The notes under the pieces are model-generated. The model made no database searches. It was not told the DNA's origin and saw only the letters and a list, made by a program, of their open reading frames with translations. A stretch of DNA of 64,000 nt from Alteripontixanthobacter sp. (GTDB lineage: Bacteria; Pseudomonadota; Alphaproteobacteria; Sphingomonadales; Sphingomonadaceae): the NCBI GenBank assembly GCA_039968605.1, contig JBDVPM010000008.1, forward strand, positions 2,532,968 through 2,596,967. Reading direction: 5' to 3'. Shown in pieces: positions 52,482 through 60,775 of this stretch (within the stretch, counting starts at the first letter, position 1; each line of letters starts with the position of its first letter). The translations under genes were made by a program, and so were the position numbers.

Positions 52482-53807
52482 TCAAACGGCCAGGACGCGC
52501 GGTTTGCGGTGCTGGCCCAACATCAATTCGGTCAGTGCCCAGACCAGCGCATCGGCCCGGTCGGGGCTGCGGCCGGGCCCTTCATAAGCGCCGCCGGCGA
52601 GGAGGCCGCACATCTCGTCTTCGAGTTTCGCGAACATTCCGCCATGCGTCACGCGCCCGGCTTCATACAGCGCCGCAACGGGTTCGGCCCGGGCCACCTT
52701 GCCGCGGCTGGCGTGGACCAGCTTGACCGGCAACGCGATATCGGCAGCGCGCAGCACGCTTTCCACCATCGCTCCGCCCTGATTGGCCTCCGCGATCACC
52801 CGGTCGGCGGACCATGCGGCGCTCGCATCTGCCACGGCGCGGGCCCAGCGTTCGGGGCTGGCTTGCTCGACCGAGCAATCGGCCAGCACCCGGGCATTTC
52901 CGCTTTCACCTTGCGCCGCCACCACGATCCCGCACGCATCGCCCCTGGCCGAAGCAGGTGGGTCGACGCCGATGACGATGCGGACGGGCGGATCGGCTGG
53001 ATCGGTGCGGCACGATTCGAGCAGCGAGCGAGTCCACAGCGCGCCCTCGACATCCTCCAGCATCTCTCCGGCAAGCTCCTGCCTGCCCAGAGTGGTGTCG
53101 CCGAAATTGCGCCGCATCTCTGCCAGGAAACGTTCCGGCAGGTGCTGCGCATTATCGTAAGTGGACCCGCGTGTAATGGCGACGGCTTGCTCTGCGCGCT
53201 GCGCGCTTTCCATCAACCGCCGCATCAACGGGGTCGCGCGCGGCGTGGTCGTGGCCAGCACGTGGGGAGATTCGCCCAGGCGCAACCCCATCAACAGGTT
53301 GTCCCAGCAGCTCAGGCCCTTTTCCGGATCCCACTTGGCGATCTCGTCACACCAGCTGTGGCTATGTTGCGGACCGCGCAGGCTTTCTGGTTCGGCTGCG
53401 GAATACAGGAAGGCCTGTGCGCCGTTGGGCCAGCTGAGCCGCCGCAGCGAGGGTTCGTAAAAAGGCATCCGGTGCGGCGGGGAGCAGGCGATGATGCCGC
53501 TCTCGCCTTCGACCATCACGGCCCGGGCTTCGGCCAGCGAGGCGGCCACCAAGGCGATGCGGGCATCGGGCTGCCATGCCGTGCGGCGCACCCATTCCGC
53601 CCCGGCCCGGGTCTTGCCGAACCCGCGGCCGGCGCAGATCAGCCAGGTTGTCCATTCGCCGCCGGGCGGCAGTTGTTCGGGCCGCGCCCATAGGCCCCAG
53701 TGATATCTGAATTCCTGGCGCTCCTCGGGCGACAGCTGGGCGAGTTGGATCAGACACTCGTTCCGGTTCATGGCGAGCAGCGATCGCAGCAGCTCAGTCC
53801 CCGCCAT
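52482..53807 (-). CDS. Large terminase subunit (GTA gp2-like)
   Basis: The protein has 441 residues from the ATG at 53807. The ATPase domain has Walker A ICAGRGFGKTRAGAEW (about 61-76) and Walker B HSWCDEIAKWD (about 150-160). The RNase H-like nuclease domain has its first Asp in IVIGVDPPAS (about 275) and a C-terminal Asp in SPDRADALVWALTEL. It cuts and packages DNA into the head. In GTAs packaging is largely headful and sequence-unspecific, so the particle carries host DNA. Its start overlaps the g1-like stop by 14 bases. Confidence 0.94.
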   Translation of the reverse strand: MAGTELLRSLLAMNRNECLIQLAQLSPEERQEFRYHWGLWARPEQLPPGGEWTTWLICAGRGFGKTRAGAEWVRRTAWQPDARIALVAASLAEARAVMVEGESGIIACSPPHRMPFYEPSLRRLSWPNGAQAFLYSAAEPESLRGPQHSHSWCDEIAKWDPEKGLSCWDNLLMGLRLGESPHVLATTTPRATPLMRRLMESAQRAEQAVAITRGSTYDNAQHLPERFLAEMRRNFGDTTLGRQELAGEMLEDVEGALWTRSLLESCRTDPADPPVRIVIGVDPPASARGDACGIVVAAQGESGNARVLADCSVEQASPERWARAVADASAAWSADRVIAEANQGGAMVESVLRAADIALPVKLVHASRGKVARAEPVAALYEAGRVTHGGMFAKLEDEMCGLLAGGAYEGPGRSPDRADALVWALTELMLGQHRKPRVLAV

Positions 53808-54321
53808 GCAAATCCTCATTCGTCTTGCCGCCAGGCTGGGTCACGCCGTCTTGCGCTTGCAGCAGTCTCGCGGCCCGGTCGCGCCGACGCATCGTTTCCA
53901 GTTTTGCATCGATCGAAGCGAGGATGGCTTCCTCGTCTTCATTCGCGCGGATGGCCTTTACCCGGCCAACTGTCTCGCGATGTGCGGCGAGCAGGCGCAG
54001 GGCGACGGCATTATCGAATTTGCGGCGGGCCTTGGTCTTGCTGCCGCCTTCCAGATCGCCTTCGCGCAGCCGCCGCAGCAATTCCATTTCCAGATTGTCA
54101 TATCCTTCGGCCAGCGCCGCCTGCCAATCTGCGGCAAAGCCGGAATCGGAGCGACGCAGCTTGTAAACCTTGCCGGGATCGACATTCACCATACGTGCTG
54201 CGGCGCGTACATTCGACGTTTCTGCCAATGCGGCCAGGAAACCTTCCCGCCACTCGGGGTCGTCCCGCCGTTCCGGCGCCAGGCGCGCGGCTTCGGCGAG
54301 TGCAGCTTTCGCCTTGCTCAT
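53794..54321 (-). CDS. Small terminase-like protein (GTA gp1-like)
   Basis: The protein has 175 residues from the ATG at 54321. A helix-turn-helix-like segment (GFLAALAETSNVRAAARMVNVDPGKVYKLRRSD, about 43-75) is followed by a helical oligomerisation part and basic C-terminal region. This pattern matches small terminases and the RcGTA gp1, shown to act as a TerS that has lost specific pac recognition. It is the first gene of the cluster, with the candidate promoter about 100 bases upstream. Confidence 0.82.
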   Translation of the reverse strand: MSKAKAALAEAARLAPERRDDPEWREGFLAALAETSNVRAAARMVNVDPGKVYKLRRSDSGFAADWQAALAEGYDNLEMELLRRLREGDLEGGSKTKARRKFDNAVALRLLAAHRETVGRVKAIRANEDEEAILASIDAKLETMRRRDRAARLLQAQDGVTQPGGKTNEDLHGGD

Positions 54322-54422
54322 AAACAATGCTCTCGGTGCAGATAATGAAGGGGTGCGATACCGGAGCAGCAAGCAAAGCGGGCAGGCCGCCCTTCCGACT
54401 CGGTCTATCGCGATGTTCCGTT

Positions 54423-54451
54423 TCTCTAACCAAAGAGTGTCACGATGTCAA
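54423..54451 (-). promoter_or_regulatory. Candidate promoter of the GTA cluster
   Basis: On the minus strand a perfect TTGACA (-35; plus-strand 54446-54451) is followed after exactly 17 bases by TAGAGA (-10; 54423-54428, three of six matches). It lies about 100 bases before the g1-like start codon in an AT-richer stretch that is unusual for this genome. The weak -10 would suit activator dependence. Position and -35 quality are the evidence. Confidence 0.42.
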
Positions 54452-54547
54452 TATAAAAGTGCCAAATAGGTTATTTCGTGGCGCTTGCGGTCGGGTGTGC
54501 TCTCGCCTAAGCGCAGCGGACTTTCGGCTTCGGAGACTGCTTGGCCA

Positions 54548-55204
54548 ATGCTGCGCGCACTTTATGATTGGGTAATGGAGAAGTCGGCCCATCCCAAGGC
54601 GGTATGGTGGCTGGCGGCGTTCAGCTTCGTCGAAGCCAGCTTCTTCCCCATCCCGCCGCACCCCTTGCTCGGGCTGATGTGCCTGGCCGAACCGAAAAAG
54701 GCGCTGCGGTTTGCCGCAATCGCGACGGCGGCGTCGGTGCTGGGCGGATTGCTGGGCTACATGATCGGCTGGCTGCTATACGATACGCTCGGCATCTGGA
54801 TGCTGGGCGCGCTTGGGCTGGCCGAAAGTTTCCCCGCAGCGCAATGCACTTTCGAGGAATATGGCGTGGCGGCGGTTATCATCGCGGCGGCGACCCCGGT
54901 GCCGTTCAAGCTGCTGACCATCACTGCGGGCTTCATGGAAATGAGCCTCGTTCCGTTCATCCTCGCCTGCATTGCGGGCCGGGCGCTCATATTCATGACG
55001 GTGGGCATATTGTTCCGCCTGTTCGGGGCGCCGATCAAGCGGATTATCGACGAATATCTCGGCACGGTTACGACTATTTTCGTGGTGCTGGTAGTCGGCG
55101 GTTTCCTGGCTCTCACACAGCTGGGTGGAGGCGATGACGGTGGAGGCGATGACGGTGTAGTCGATCCTTGCGAAGCGAAAGCGCAAGCACGGGCGCAAGG
55201 CTGA
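54548..55204 (+). CDS. YqaA-type (VTT/DedA-like) membrane protein
   Basis: The protein has 218 residues from the ATG at 54548. TM segments lie around WLAAFSFVEASFFPIPPHPLLGL, AAIATAASVLGGLLGYMIGW, GVAAVIIAAATPVPFKLLTITAGF and FVVLVVGGFLAL. The FFPIPP and TPVPFKL re-entrant motifs are those of the SNARE-associated/VTT superfamily. Such proteins are linked to lipid scrambling or envelope homeostasis. The C-terminal tail is odd: a GGGDDGGGDDG repeat encoded by a tandem DNA repeat. It is divergent from the GTA cluster. Confidence 0.86.
   Translation: MLRALYDWVMEKSAHPKAVWWLAAFSFVEASFFPIPPHPLLGLMCLAEPKKALRFAAIATAASVLGGLLGYMIGWLLYDTLGIWMLGALGLAESFPAAQCTFEEYGVAAVIIAAATPVPFKLLTITAGFMEMSLVPFILACIAGRALIFMTVGILFRLFGAPIKRIIDEYLGTVTTIFVVLVVGGFLALTQLGGGDDGGGDDGVVDPCEAKAQARAQG
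55124..55153. repeat. 15-bp perfect tandem repeat at the yqaA-type 3' end
   Basis: GGTGGAGGCGATGAC occurs twice in tandem (55124-55138 and 55139-55153) plus four bases of a third unit. In frame it encodes GGDD-rich residues in the cytoplasmic tail, so repeat-number change would lengthen or shorten the tail by five residues without a frameshift. Confidence 0.8.
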
Positions 55205-55218
55205 GCCCGGCGGGTCGG

Positions 55219-55911
55219 TCAGCCGTCTGCCACCGTGCGCAATGCGGCGCTATTCAGGATCGTGATCTCGCGGTAGCCGCGCTTCACTATGCCTTGGCGT
55301 TCGAATTGCCGCAGCACCTTGCTGACCGTCACACGGGTCAGGCCGAGCAATTCGCCTAGTTCTTGCTGACCCATCGTGACGCGCGCCGTATTATTGTCCG
55401 CATCCCCGCCGGCCAGATTGGAGAGGAGGCCCGCCAACCGCGTGGCGGAATCCGTGCTGCCGGTGCCTGCCAGCGTGCCGAGCACTTCCTGCAGCTCCTC
55501 GCACACTGCGCCCAGCAGCTTGCGCAATTGATCGGGCCGTGCGTCGAGCAGCGCCTCGAACGGGGCAGAGGCGATCCAATGTAGCGCGGCAGGTCCATCG
55601 GCGATGGCATCCACCGCGCGGGTATTGCGCGCAAACACACTCAGCTCGCCATAGGAATCGCCCGGACCCAGCAGGGCCAGCGCGCGCAGATCTCCGCTGG
55701 TGCGGTACTGTCCGATCGTGACCCGGCCGCTGTCGATCACCCAGAAACCGGTCGATTTATCACCGCGCTGCTGAATGATCTGTCCATCCGTGAACTGTCG
55801 CAATGGCGCATCGCGCAGCAATCGTTCGCGCAGATCGGCGTCGATAACCGCGAACATTGTCGGCGCGAGCAATGAACGGCGCTCGGGAAGAGATTGTAAG
55901 CTATTTGACAT
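55219..55911 (-). CDS. Crp/Fnr-family transcriptional regulator (Crp-like)
   Basis: The protein has 230 residues. Residues 30-120 form a cyclic-nucleotide-binding-type beta roll (GRVTIGQYRTSGDLRALALLGPGDSYGELSVF). The C-terminal winged helix has the recognition helix in LGLTRVTVSKVLRQFERQGIVKRG. The N-terminal Cys cluster of oxygen-sensing FNR proteins is missing, so it is not an iron-sulfur FNR. The effector is unknown. It is divergent from the neighbouring sterol-desaturase-type gene, a plausible target. Confidence 0.88.
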   Translation of the reverse strand: MSNSLQSLPERRSLLAPTMFAVIDADLRERLLRDAPLRQFTDGQIIQQRGDKSTGFWVIDSGRVTIGQYRTSGDLRALALLGPGDSYGELSVFARNTRAVDAIADGPAALHWIASAPFEALLDARPDQLRKLLGAVCEELQEVLGTLAGTGSTDSATRLAGLLSNLAGGDADNNTARVTMGQQELGELLGLTRVTVSKVLRQFERQGIVKRGYREITILNSAALRTVADG

Positions 55912-55969
55912 TCTCTAGCGGGGCTAGCGGTTATCGAGGGCGCAATCAATCACCGCAAGGATACCTGCC

Positions 55970-56833
55970 ATGCCCGGTTCGACCATCGCCATCCTGGCCA
56001 TCTATCTCGGCTTCGCGCTGATCGAGCTGTGGCGCACCAGGCTGTTTTCCAAGCCCGAACAGAATCGCGATGACGGGATCGTGGAAGCAGTCAGCATCGT
56101 GGCGCTGCTTGGCTTCACCCAGCCTGCCGTGCTGTTCGGCGCTGGCGCGCTGGCAGGGATGATCGTGCCGCAATGGGAAGGGGCGCTGGCCGAAATCAAC
56201 CTGTTCGCCGCGATCGCCCTGTTTCTGGTGCTGGACGATATGATGCAATATTGGTGGCACCGCGCTGCGCACACCTTCCCGTGGCTCTACAATCTGCACC
56301 GGCCGCACCATAATGCGCGATATATGAGCATCCGGTTGGTCTATCGAAACAACCTGTTTTATTACATGATGATGCCTGGCATCTGGCTTTCGGGGCTGTT
56401 GATTTTCCTGGGCCTCGGCTGGGTCTATGCGGGCTATATCGTGGTCAAATTGGCGGTCATCACCGGCGCGCATTCGGACGTCGCCTGGGACCGGCCGCTC
56501 TACCGCATAAAATGGCTTTCGCCGGTAATGTGGCTGGTGGAGCGCACCATCTCGACCCCCGCCACGCACCATGCGCATCATGGCCGCCATGCCAGCGACC
56601 CTGCGGTGAATTACAAGGGAAATTACGGAAATCTGCTGTTCTTCTGGGACGTGTTGTTCGGCACCGCCAAGATCACCCGGCAATTTCCGCAGAGCTACGG
56701 GGTGGAGAACCTGCCCGCCACCAGTCTTGGCGAACAGCTCGCCTGGCCAGTGTTCGGGCGGATACCGGTAGAGCAGGCCGGGGAAGCGGCCCGCTCCCGC
56801 GCGCCTGCCGAAACTCCCGCTCCGACCGGCTAG
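55970..56833 (+). CDS. Second sterol desaturase/fatty acid hydroxylase-family protein
   Basis: The protein has 287 residues with 4-5 TM segments. Di-iron His motifs are HRAAHTFPWLYNLHRPHHNARY (about 98-119) and THHAHHGRHASD (about 201-212). It is clearly divergent from the family member at 29121-30107 and lacks its long basic C terminus. Likely acts on a membrane lipid or isoprenoid (carotenoid ring hydroxylases and sphingolipid hydroxylases share the fold). The spt-acp sphingolipid pair lies 2.3 kb away, which makes a sphingolipid substrate possible but unproven. Confidence 0.86.
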   Translation: MPGSTIAILAIYLGFALIELWRTRLFSKPEQNRDDGIVEAVSIVALLGFTQPAVLFGAGALAGMIVPQWEGALAEINLFAAIALFLVLDDMMQYWWHRAAHTFPWLYNLHRPHHNARYMSIRLVYRNNLFYYMMMPGIWLSGLLIFLGLGWVYAGYIVVKLAVITGAHSDVAWDRPLYRIKWLSPVMWLVERTISTPATHHAHHGRHASDPAVNYKGNYGNLLFFWDVLFGTAKITRQFPQSYGVENLPATSLGEQLAWPVFGRIPVEQAGEAARSRAPAETPAPTG

Positions 56834-56836
56834 TCC

Positions 56837-57262
56837 CTATTCGGTTATGTCGAGCGTTATGTCGGCATTCAGCAGCTTGGAGATCGGACAATTGGCCTTG
56901 GCATCGCGCGCCAGTTCCTCGAACTTCGCTCGCTCGATATCGGGCACCGAGCCGGTCAGCGTTAGATCGCTGCGCGTGACCTTGAAGCCATCGCCGTCCT
57001 TTTCCAGCGTGACCGCCGCATCGGTGGCGAGCGAGCCGGTCTCGAACCCCTCTTTCGCCAATGCGAAGCTGAGCGCCATCGTGAAGCAGCTGGCATGTGC
57101 CGCGGCAATCAGCTCTTCGGGATTGGTGCCCGGCTCATCCTCGAACCGCGTGTTGAAGCCGTAGGGCTGCTTGTCGAGCACGCCGGATCCGGTCGAAACC
57201 GTTCCCTTGCCGTCCTTGCCGAGGCCTTCGTAAGTTGCACTGCCATTGCGGGTGGTTGCCAT
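56837..57262 (-). CDS. OsmC-family peroxiredoxin
   Basis: The protein has 141 residues from the ATG at 57262. The redox Cys pair is in AAHASCFTMAL (about residue 59) and AKANCPISKLL (about 125), and the family pattern GTNPEELIAAAHASC is clear. OsmC/Ohr proteins reduce organic hydroperoxides in the cytoplasm. Start is set by the family N terminus; longer frames run through the divergent region. It is convergent with the sterol-desaturase-type gene, three bases between stops. Confidence 0.93.
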   Translation of the reverse strand: MATTRNGSATYEGLGKDGKGTVSTGSGVLDKQPYGFNTRFEDEPGTNPEELIAAAHASCFTMALSFALAKEGFETGSLATDAAVTLEKDGDGFKVTRSDLTLTGSVPDIERAKFEELARDAKANCPISKLLNADITLDITE

Positions 57263-57395
57263 GTTGTCGATTTCCTTTGATTGCGGGTCCGTGGGTATGA
57301 CGGTTCGCCCGCCACGATTGTTCCAAAGTTCCCGAACTTGCGCGCAGGAGCCAATCCGGCAATACCGTGCTTGAACGGTAAGGGGTTGGAAACGC

Positions 57396-59093
57396 GTGAT
57401 AACGATTAAACGAGTATTGGCTTCGATTGTAGCGGCGGGAATGGTGGCAAGCTTCAGCGCTCCGGCACAGGCTGGAGCCAGCCAGGATTTCTCAGGCTGC
57501 GACGGATTGAAGAAGCCGAAACGCAAGGATGATGGCATGCGCGGCGCGGCGACTTTCACCAGGTTCGCCGGCCGCGATATTTCAGGCGGGGATATCGCTT
57601 CATGCAACCGCGCTCTGGCAAGCGACAAGTTGCGCCCCGAGCAAACCCTGCGCCGTGCCCATCTGCTTCGCGCCCGCGCAGCCGCCTATCTCGAAATCGG
57701 CAGGATGGATGCCGCGCTTGCCGATATCGAAGCGGCTGAGGCGGCAGCAGCGGAATATGAAGGCAATTTCTTTTTCGAGCGAAGCATGGGTGTCTCGCTC
57801 GACCTAATGCGCGCCATCGTGCTCAGCGATGCAGGAGAGCGAGAACAGGCCATCGCACTGGCGCGGCAAGCGGCCGAGGCGCGGCCATACTCGGTGCAGG
57901 TCCAGCAGGCGGCTACGGTCATCCAAGATGTGAACATCGCACCGGGCGAGCCCAAGCAGGATATCTGGAAACAGTTTTCGCAAATTAGTCCGGATGCCCG
58001 GCTGGTCGCATCGATGCGCGGGAAAAATGAACCCGATTTCGCAGCGATGGTGGCAAAGTCAGGAGATGCGCCTTTAACGTTTCCCAAGGCAGCTGCTCGA
58101 TTCGAAATGACCGGCAATAATCTGTCGGAAATAATCGGACCGATGCTAGAGCCATACGTACGGGCGGGGCATCTGGCCTATGCCCATGCGGCGCTAGGCC
58201 AAAATGACAAGGCACTTGCGCGGCTGGCTGAAATGCGCGGCGGTCTTGATCAGCTGACCCAAGGCTCATCCGATCAGCCGAGCATGTCCCGTATCGTAGA
58301 GCTTCTGGCTCCTGCAGTGATCGATCCGGTCGCGAACCTCGTGAAGGCGCGAATTGCAGTATCGCAGGGGGATCTCACGCGCGCGGTCGCTCTGGTAGAG
58401 GGAGACGAATTACGCTCTTCACCATTTACCAAAGACCTGTACGCCGCGTTCGAGGAACAGCGTGCTTTGCAAGCGGCTCCTTCCGAAGCCACCGGGTCTT
58501 CGGCTGAATCTGCCGAGACCGGCCTGGACGTAGCGGGGCCCAAGCCGGATGGCGACGCGCCCCAGCTTCCCGAACTTGCGATATCAGCCCAGCGCAGCGC
58601 GGAAAATTTGGGGCGGATGGCCGGCGATCTGCTGGTGCAACCGGAATCCGAACGGGGGCAGATCGATTACAAGCAATCACGCACAAATATCTTGGCAACT
58701 CTGCTCGGCGGCGCGGTCTCTATGGGGACAAGCCTGCTTGGCGGGGTCCAGCGCACCGATGGTTTCCGTTCGACCGAAAATGACGACGGCAGTATGAAGG
58801 TAGAATATACCGGCGGCACAACTTCGGGGCCGGTCGTCCAAGAGATGACTCTGCTGCGTGCGGCGGAACTGGCGCAGGAATCCGGCAAAAGCCATTTCGT
58901 GATCGAGGACCGGAACGACTATCGGCGCTTCACCGTATCGAGCCAATACAACATCGAGATGTCGCGCGTCTTGTCCGGCTACAAGTCCGAATTGAAGGTG
59001 CGCCTACTCGATTCGGCAGAAGACAACGCTCACGCGCTGAATGCTGTCGAAGTGATCGATGCGCTGGGCCCGATCTATTATGGCGACGGCTAA
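57396..59093 (+). CDS. Large exported TPR-like protein of unknown function
   Basis: The protein has 565 residues from the GTG at 57396, with a signal peptide ending at PAQA-GASQ. Residues about 60-150 look like tetratricopeptide repeats (ARAAAYLEIGRMDAALADIEAAEAAAA; RAIVLSDAGEREQAIALARQAAEARP). A low-complexity Ser/Ala/Glu/Pro linker near 360-395 leads to a C-terminal domain of about 170 residues with alpha/beta pattern (TLLRAAELAQESGKSHFVIEDRND), reminiscent of lipoprotein domains that help peptidoglycan- or secretion-linked complexes. Not recognised as a named family. Alone between divergent and convergent genes. Confidence 0.78.
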   Translation: MITIKRVLASIVAAGMVASFSAPAQAGASQDFSGCDGLKKPKRKDDGMRGAATFTRFAGRDISGGDIASCNRALASDKLRPEQTLRRAHLLRARAAAYLEIGRMDAALADIEAAEAAAAEYEGNFFFERSMGVSLDLMRAIVLSDAGEREQAIALARQAAEARPYSVQVQQAATVIQDVNIAPGEPKQDIWKQFSQISPDARLVASMRGKNEPDFAAMVAKSGDAPLTFPKAAARFEMTGNNLSEIIGPMLEPYVRAGHLAYAHAALGQNDKALARLAEMRGGLDQLTQGSSDQPSMSRIVELLAPAVIDPVANLVKARIAVSQGDLTRAVALVEGDELRSSPFTKDLYAAFEEQRALQAAPSEATGSSAESAETGLDVAGPKPDGDAPQLPELAISAQRSAENLGRMAGDLLVQPESERGQIDYKQSRTNILATLLGGAVSMGTSLLGGVQRTDGFRSTENDDGSMKVEYTGGTTSGPVVQEMTLLRAAELAQESGKSHFVIEDRNDYRRFTVSSQYNIEMSRVLSGYKSELKVRLLDSAEDNAHALNAVEVIDALGPIYYGDG

Positions 59094-59099
59094 CGCTGG

Positions 59100-60353
59100 T
59101 CAGATAATCCCGACCGCCTTGCCCGCGCGCTCGAACATTTCGAGGATCGTGCCGACCTCTTCCTCGCTATGTTCGGCGCAAAGCGAACAGCGCAGCAGGG
59201 TCATGTTCGCAGGCGTCGCCGGCGGGCGGGCAAGGTTCACATAAAGCCCTTCGCGCAGCAGCGCCTCCCACATCGTCGCGCCCTGCTCCAGATCGGGCAT
59301 GATCACCGCGATGATGGCGCTTTCAGGCTCCTGTGTACCCAGCTGGAAGCCCATCTCCTTCAGCCCGCCATGCAGGCGGCGCGAATTTTCCCACAGATGG
59401 GCGCGCTTGTTCGATCCGTGCATCAGCTTGCGAATGGAAGTTGCGGCGGTGGCAACCACGCTTGGCGGCAGGCTGGCGGTGAACACATAGGGCCGGCAGA
59501 CCAGCCGCATGATTTCGAACTTGGGATGGTTGGACACGCAAAAACCGCCGACCGTCCCCACACTCTTCGAGAACGTGCCGATGATGAAATCGACATCGTC
59601 CTGCACGCCGGCGGTTTCCACCACGCCGCGGCCGTTTTCGCCGATGAAGCCCATCGAATGTGCCTCGTCCACCAGCACCATCGCGCCGTGTTCTTTGGCG
59701 ACGCGGACCATTTCCTTCAGCGGCGCGACATCGCCCAGCATGGAATAGACGCCTTCCAGCACCACCAGCTTGCCCGCACCTTCCGGAATGCGCTTCAGGC
59801 GCTTTTCCATCGCTTCGATATCGTTGTGCTTGAACGGCACGATTTCGGCATTGCCCATCGCGCAGCCATCCCAGATGCTGGCATGGCTATCGATATCCAG
59901 CACGACGTAATCGCCCTTGCCCGCAATGGTGGAAATGATCCCCAGATTTGCCTGGTAGCCGGTGGAAAAGACCATCGCATGGTCCATCGCGTAAAATTCG
60001 CGCAGCGCGTCCTCGCACTCCTTATGGCCCTGATAGGTGCCGTTCAGCACGCGGCTGCCGGTGGTGCCGGACCCGAAATCGCGAAGGGCCTGGGTGCCCG
60101 CCTCGATCACGTCGGGATCGAAGGTCATGCCCATGTAATTATAGGTGCCCAGCAGGATCGTATCGCGCCCGTTGCAAATCGCCCGCGTAGGCGAGAGTAC
60201 CTTTTCCATCACCAGATTGAAAGGATCGGTCACCCCGCTATCGAGCAGACCCTGCCGCATCGCGATGAGATCGTCGAACTTGGCGAACAGGTCGCCATGA
60301 TCTTCCGCTTCCAGGGTTTCGGGCTTGTCCGGCTGGCTGATACCTTCGCTCAT
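59100..60353 (-). CDS. spt: Serine palmitoyltransferase (alpha-oxoamine synthase family)
   Basis: The protein has 417 residues. The PLP Lys is in DFIIGTFSKSVGTVGGF (about 255), the Asp/His in VLVDEAHSMGFIGENGRG (about 222), and the His stacking on PLP in NGTYQGHKECEDAL. Subfamily features and the acyl carrier protein gene directly upstream match bacterial Spt, which condenses serine with an acyl thioester to give 3-ketosphinganine, the first step of sphingolipid synthesis. Other members (KBL, BioF, HemA) share motifs but not this context. Its ATG shares one base with the acp stop. Confidence 0.92.
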   Translation of the reverse strand: MSEGISQPDKPETLEAEDHGDLFAKFDDLIAMRQGLLDSGVTDPFNLVMEKVLSPTRAICNGRDTILLGTYNYMGMTFDPDVIEAGTQALRDFGSGTTGSRVLNGTYQGHKECEDALREFYAMDHAMVFSTGYQANLGIISTIAGKGDYVVLDIDSHASIWDGCAMGNAEIVPFKHNDIEAMEKRLKRIPEGAGKLVVLEGVYSMLGDVAPLKEMVRVAKEHGAMVLVDEAHSMGFIGENGRGVVETAGVQDDVDFIIGTFSKSVGTVGGFCVSNHPKFEIMRLVCRPYVFTASLPPSVVATAATSIRKLMHGSNKRAHLWENSRRLHGGLKEMGFQLGTQEPESAIIAVIMPDLEQGATMWEALLREGLYVNLARPPATPANMTLLRCSLCAEHSEEEVGTILEMFERAGKAVGII

Positions 60354-60613
60354 TAGGAAGTCGCCGACTTGTGAACCGCGTCCACCAACTGGCCGTAGGT
60401 TTCGATCTCGGCCTGCTGGTTCATCGAGATGATGATATCGAACTCGTCTTCGATCGCGGCCACGAAGTCCATTACCGTCAGGCTGTCGAATTCCAGATCG
60501 CCCGCGAAAGTGGTGCCTTCTTCGATCTCTACGCCCTTCTTGTTGAACGGTTCGATCTGGGCGCGAATGCGCTTTTCTGTTTCAACGCGGGGGTCGGTTT
60601 CGTCACGGGTCAT
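60353..60613 (-). CDS. Acyl carrier protein linked to sphingolipid synthesis
   Basis: The protein has 86 residues from the ATG at 60613. The phosphopantetheine Ser is in LEFDSLTVMDFVAAIEDEF (about residue 44). It is more divergent than the fatty-acid AcpP and resembles the dedicated ACP encoded beside spt in Caulobacter and other sphingolipid producers. It probably presents the acyl chain to Spt. Its TAA overlaps the spt ATG by one base (TAATG), giving translational coupling and 1:1-like expression. Confidence 0.9.
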   Translation of the reverse strand: MTRDETDPRVETEKRIRAQIEPFNKKGVEIEEGTTFAGDLEFDSLTVMDFVAAIEDEFDIIISMNQQAEIETYGQLVDAVHKSATS

Positions 60614-60775
60614 GCGGTAAATCCAATCTGAAATGGGCAGCGCGAAAGGGCTGCCAACGTCTTGCGCAGCGAAAAGCGGGTGGAAGCGGTGCTTGTCAAG
60701 CGCGCAAGGCACTGGCAAGCTTTGGATGGGTCGCGCTGTATACCGTGTGAATTGATCGGGCGAACAGGGCGTTAG

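Larger units (their letters stand above)
40199..54321 (-). mobile_element. Complete gene-transfer-agent (RcGTA-like) virion gene cluster
   Basis: Eighteen same-strand genes encode a full HK97-type head and siphovirus-like tail in the order of the Rhodobacter capsulatus GTA g1 to g15. Only virion functions are present. No integrase, repressor, replication, holin or att-like flanking repeat is visible. Base composition and codon use match the host genes around it, and no frame is broken. Many genes overlap by four bases. The DUF2460, DUF2163, NlpC/P60 and baseplate set is characteristic of GTAs and related roseophages. I infer a domesticated GTA; whether it is active is not shown by sequence. 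Confidence 0.88.

Noticed and set aside
52509-53693. 394-codon plus-strand frame opposite the large terminase
   Set aside because: Antisense shadow of the terminase gene.
40199-54321. An ordinary integrated prophage
   Set aside because: No integrase, repressor, replication, holin/endolysin or flanking direct repeat is visible, gene content and order match GTAs, and composition equals the host's.
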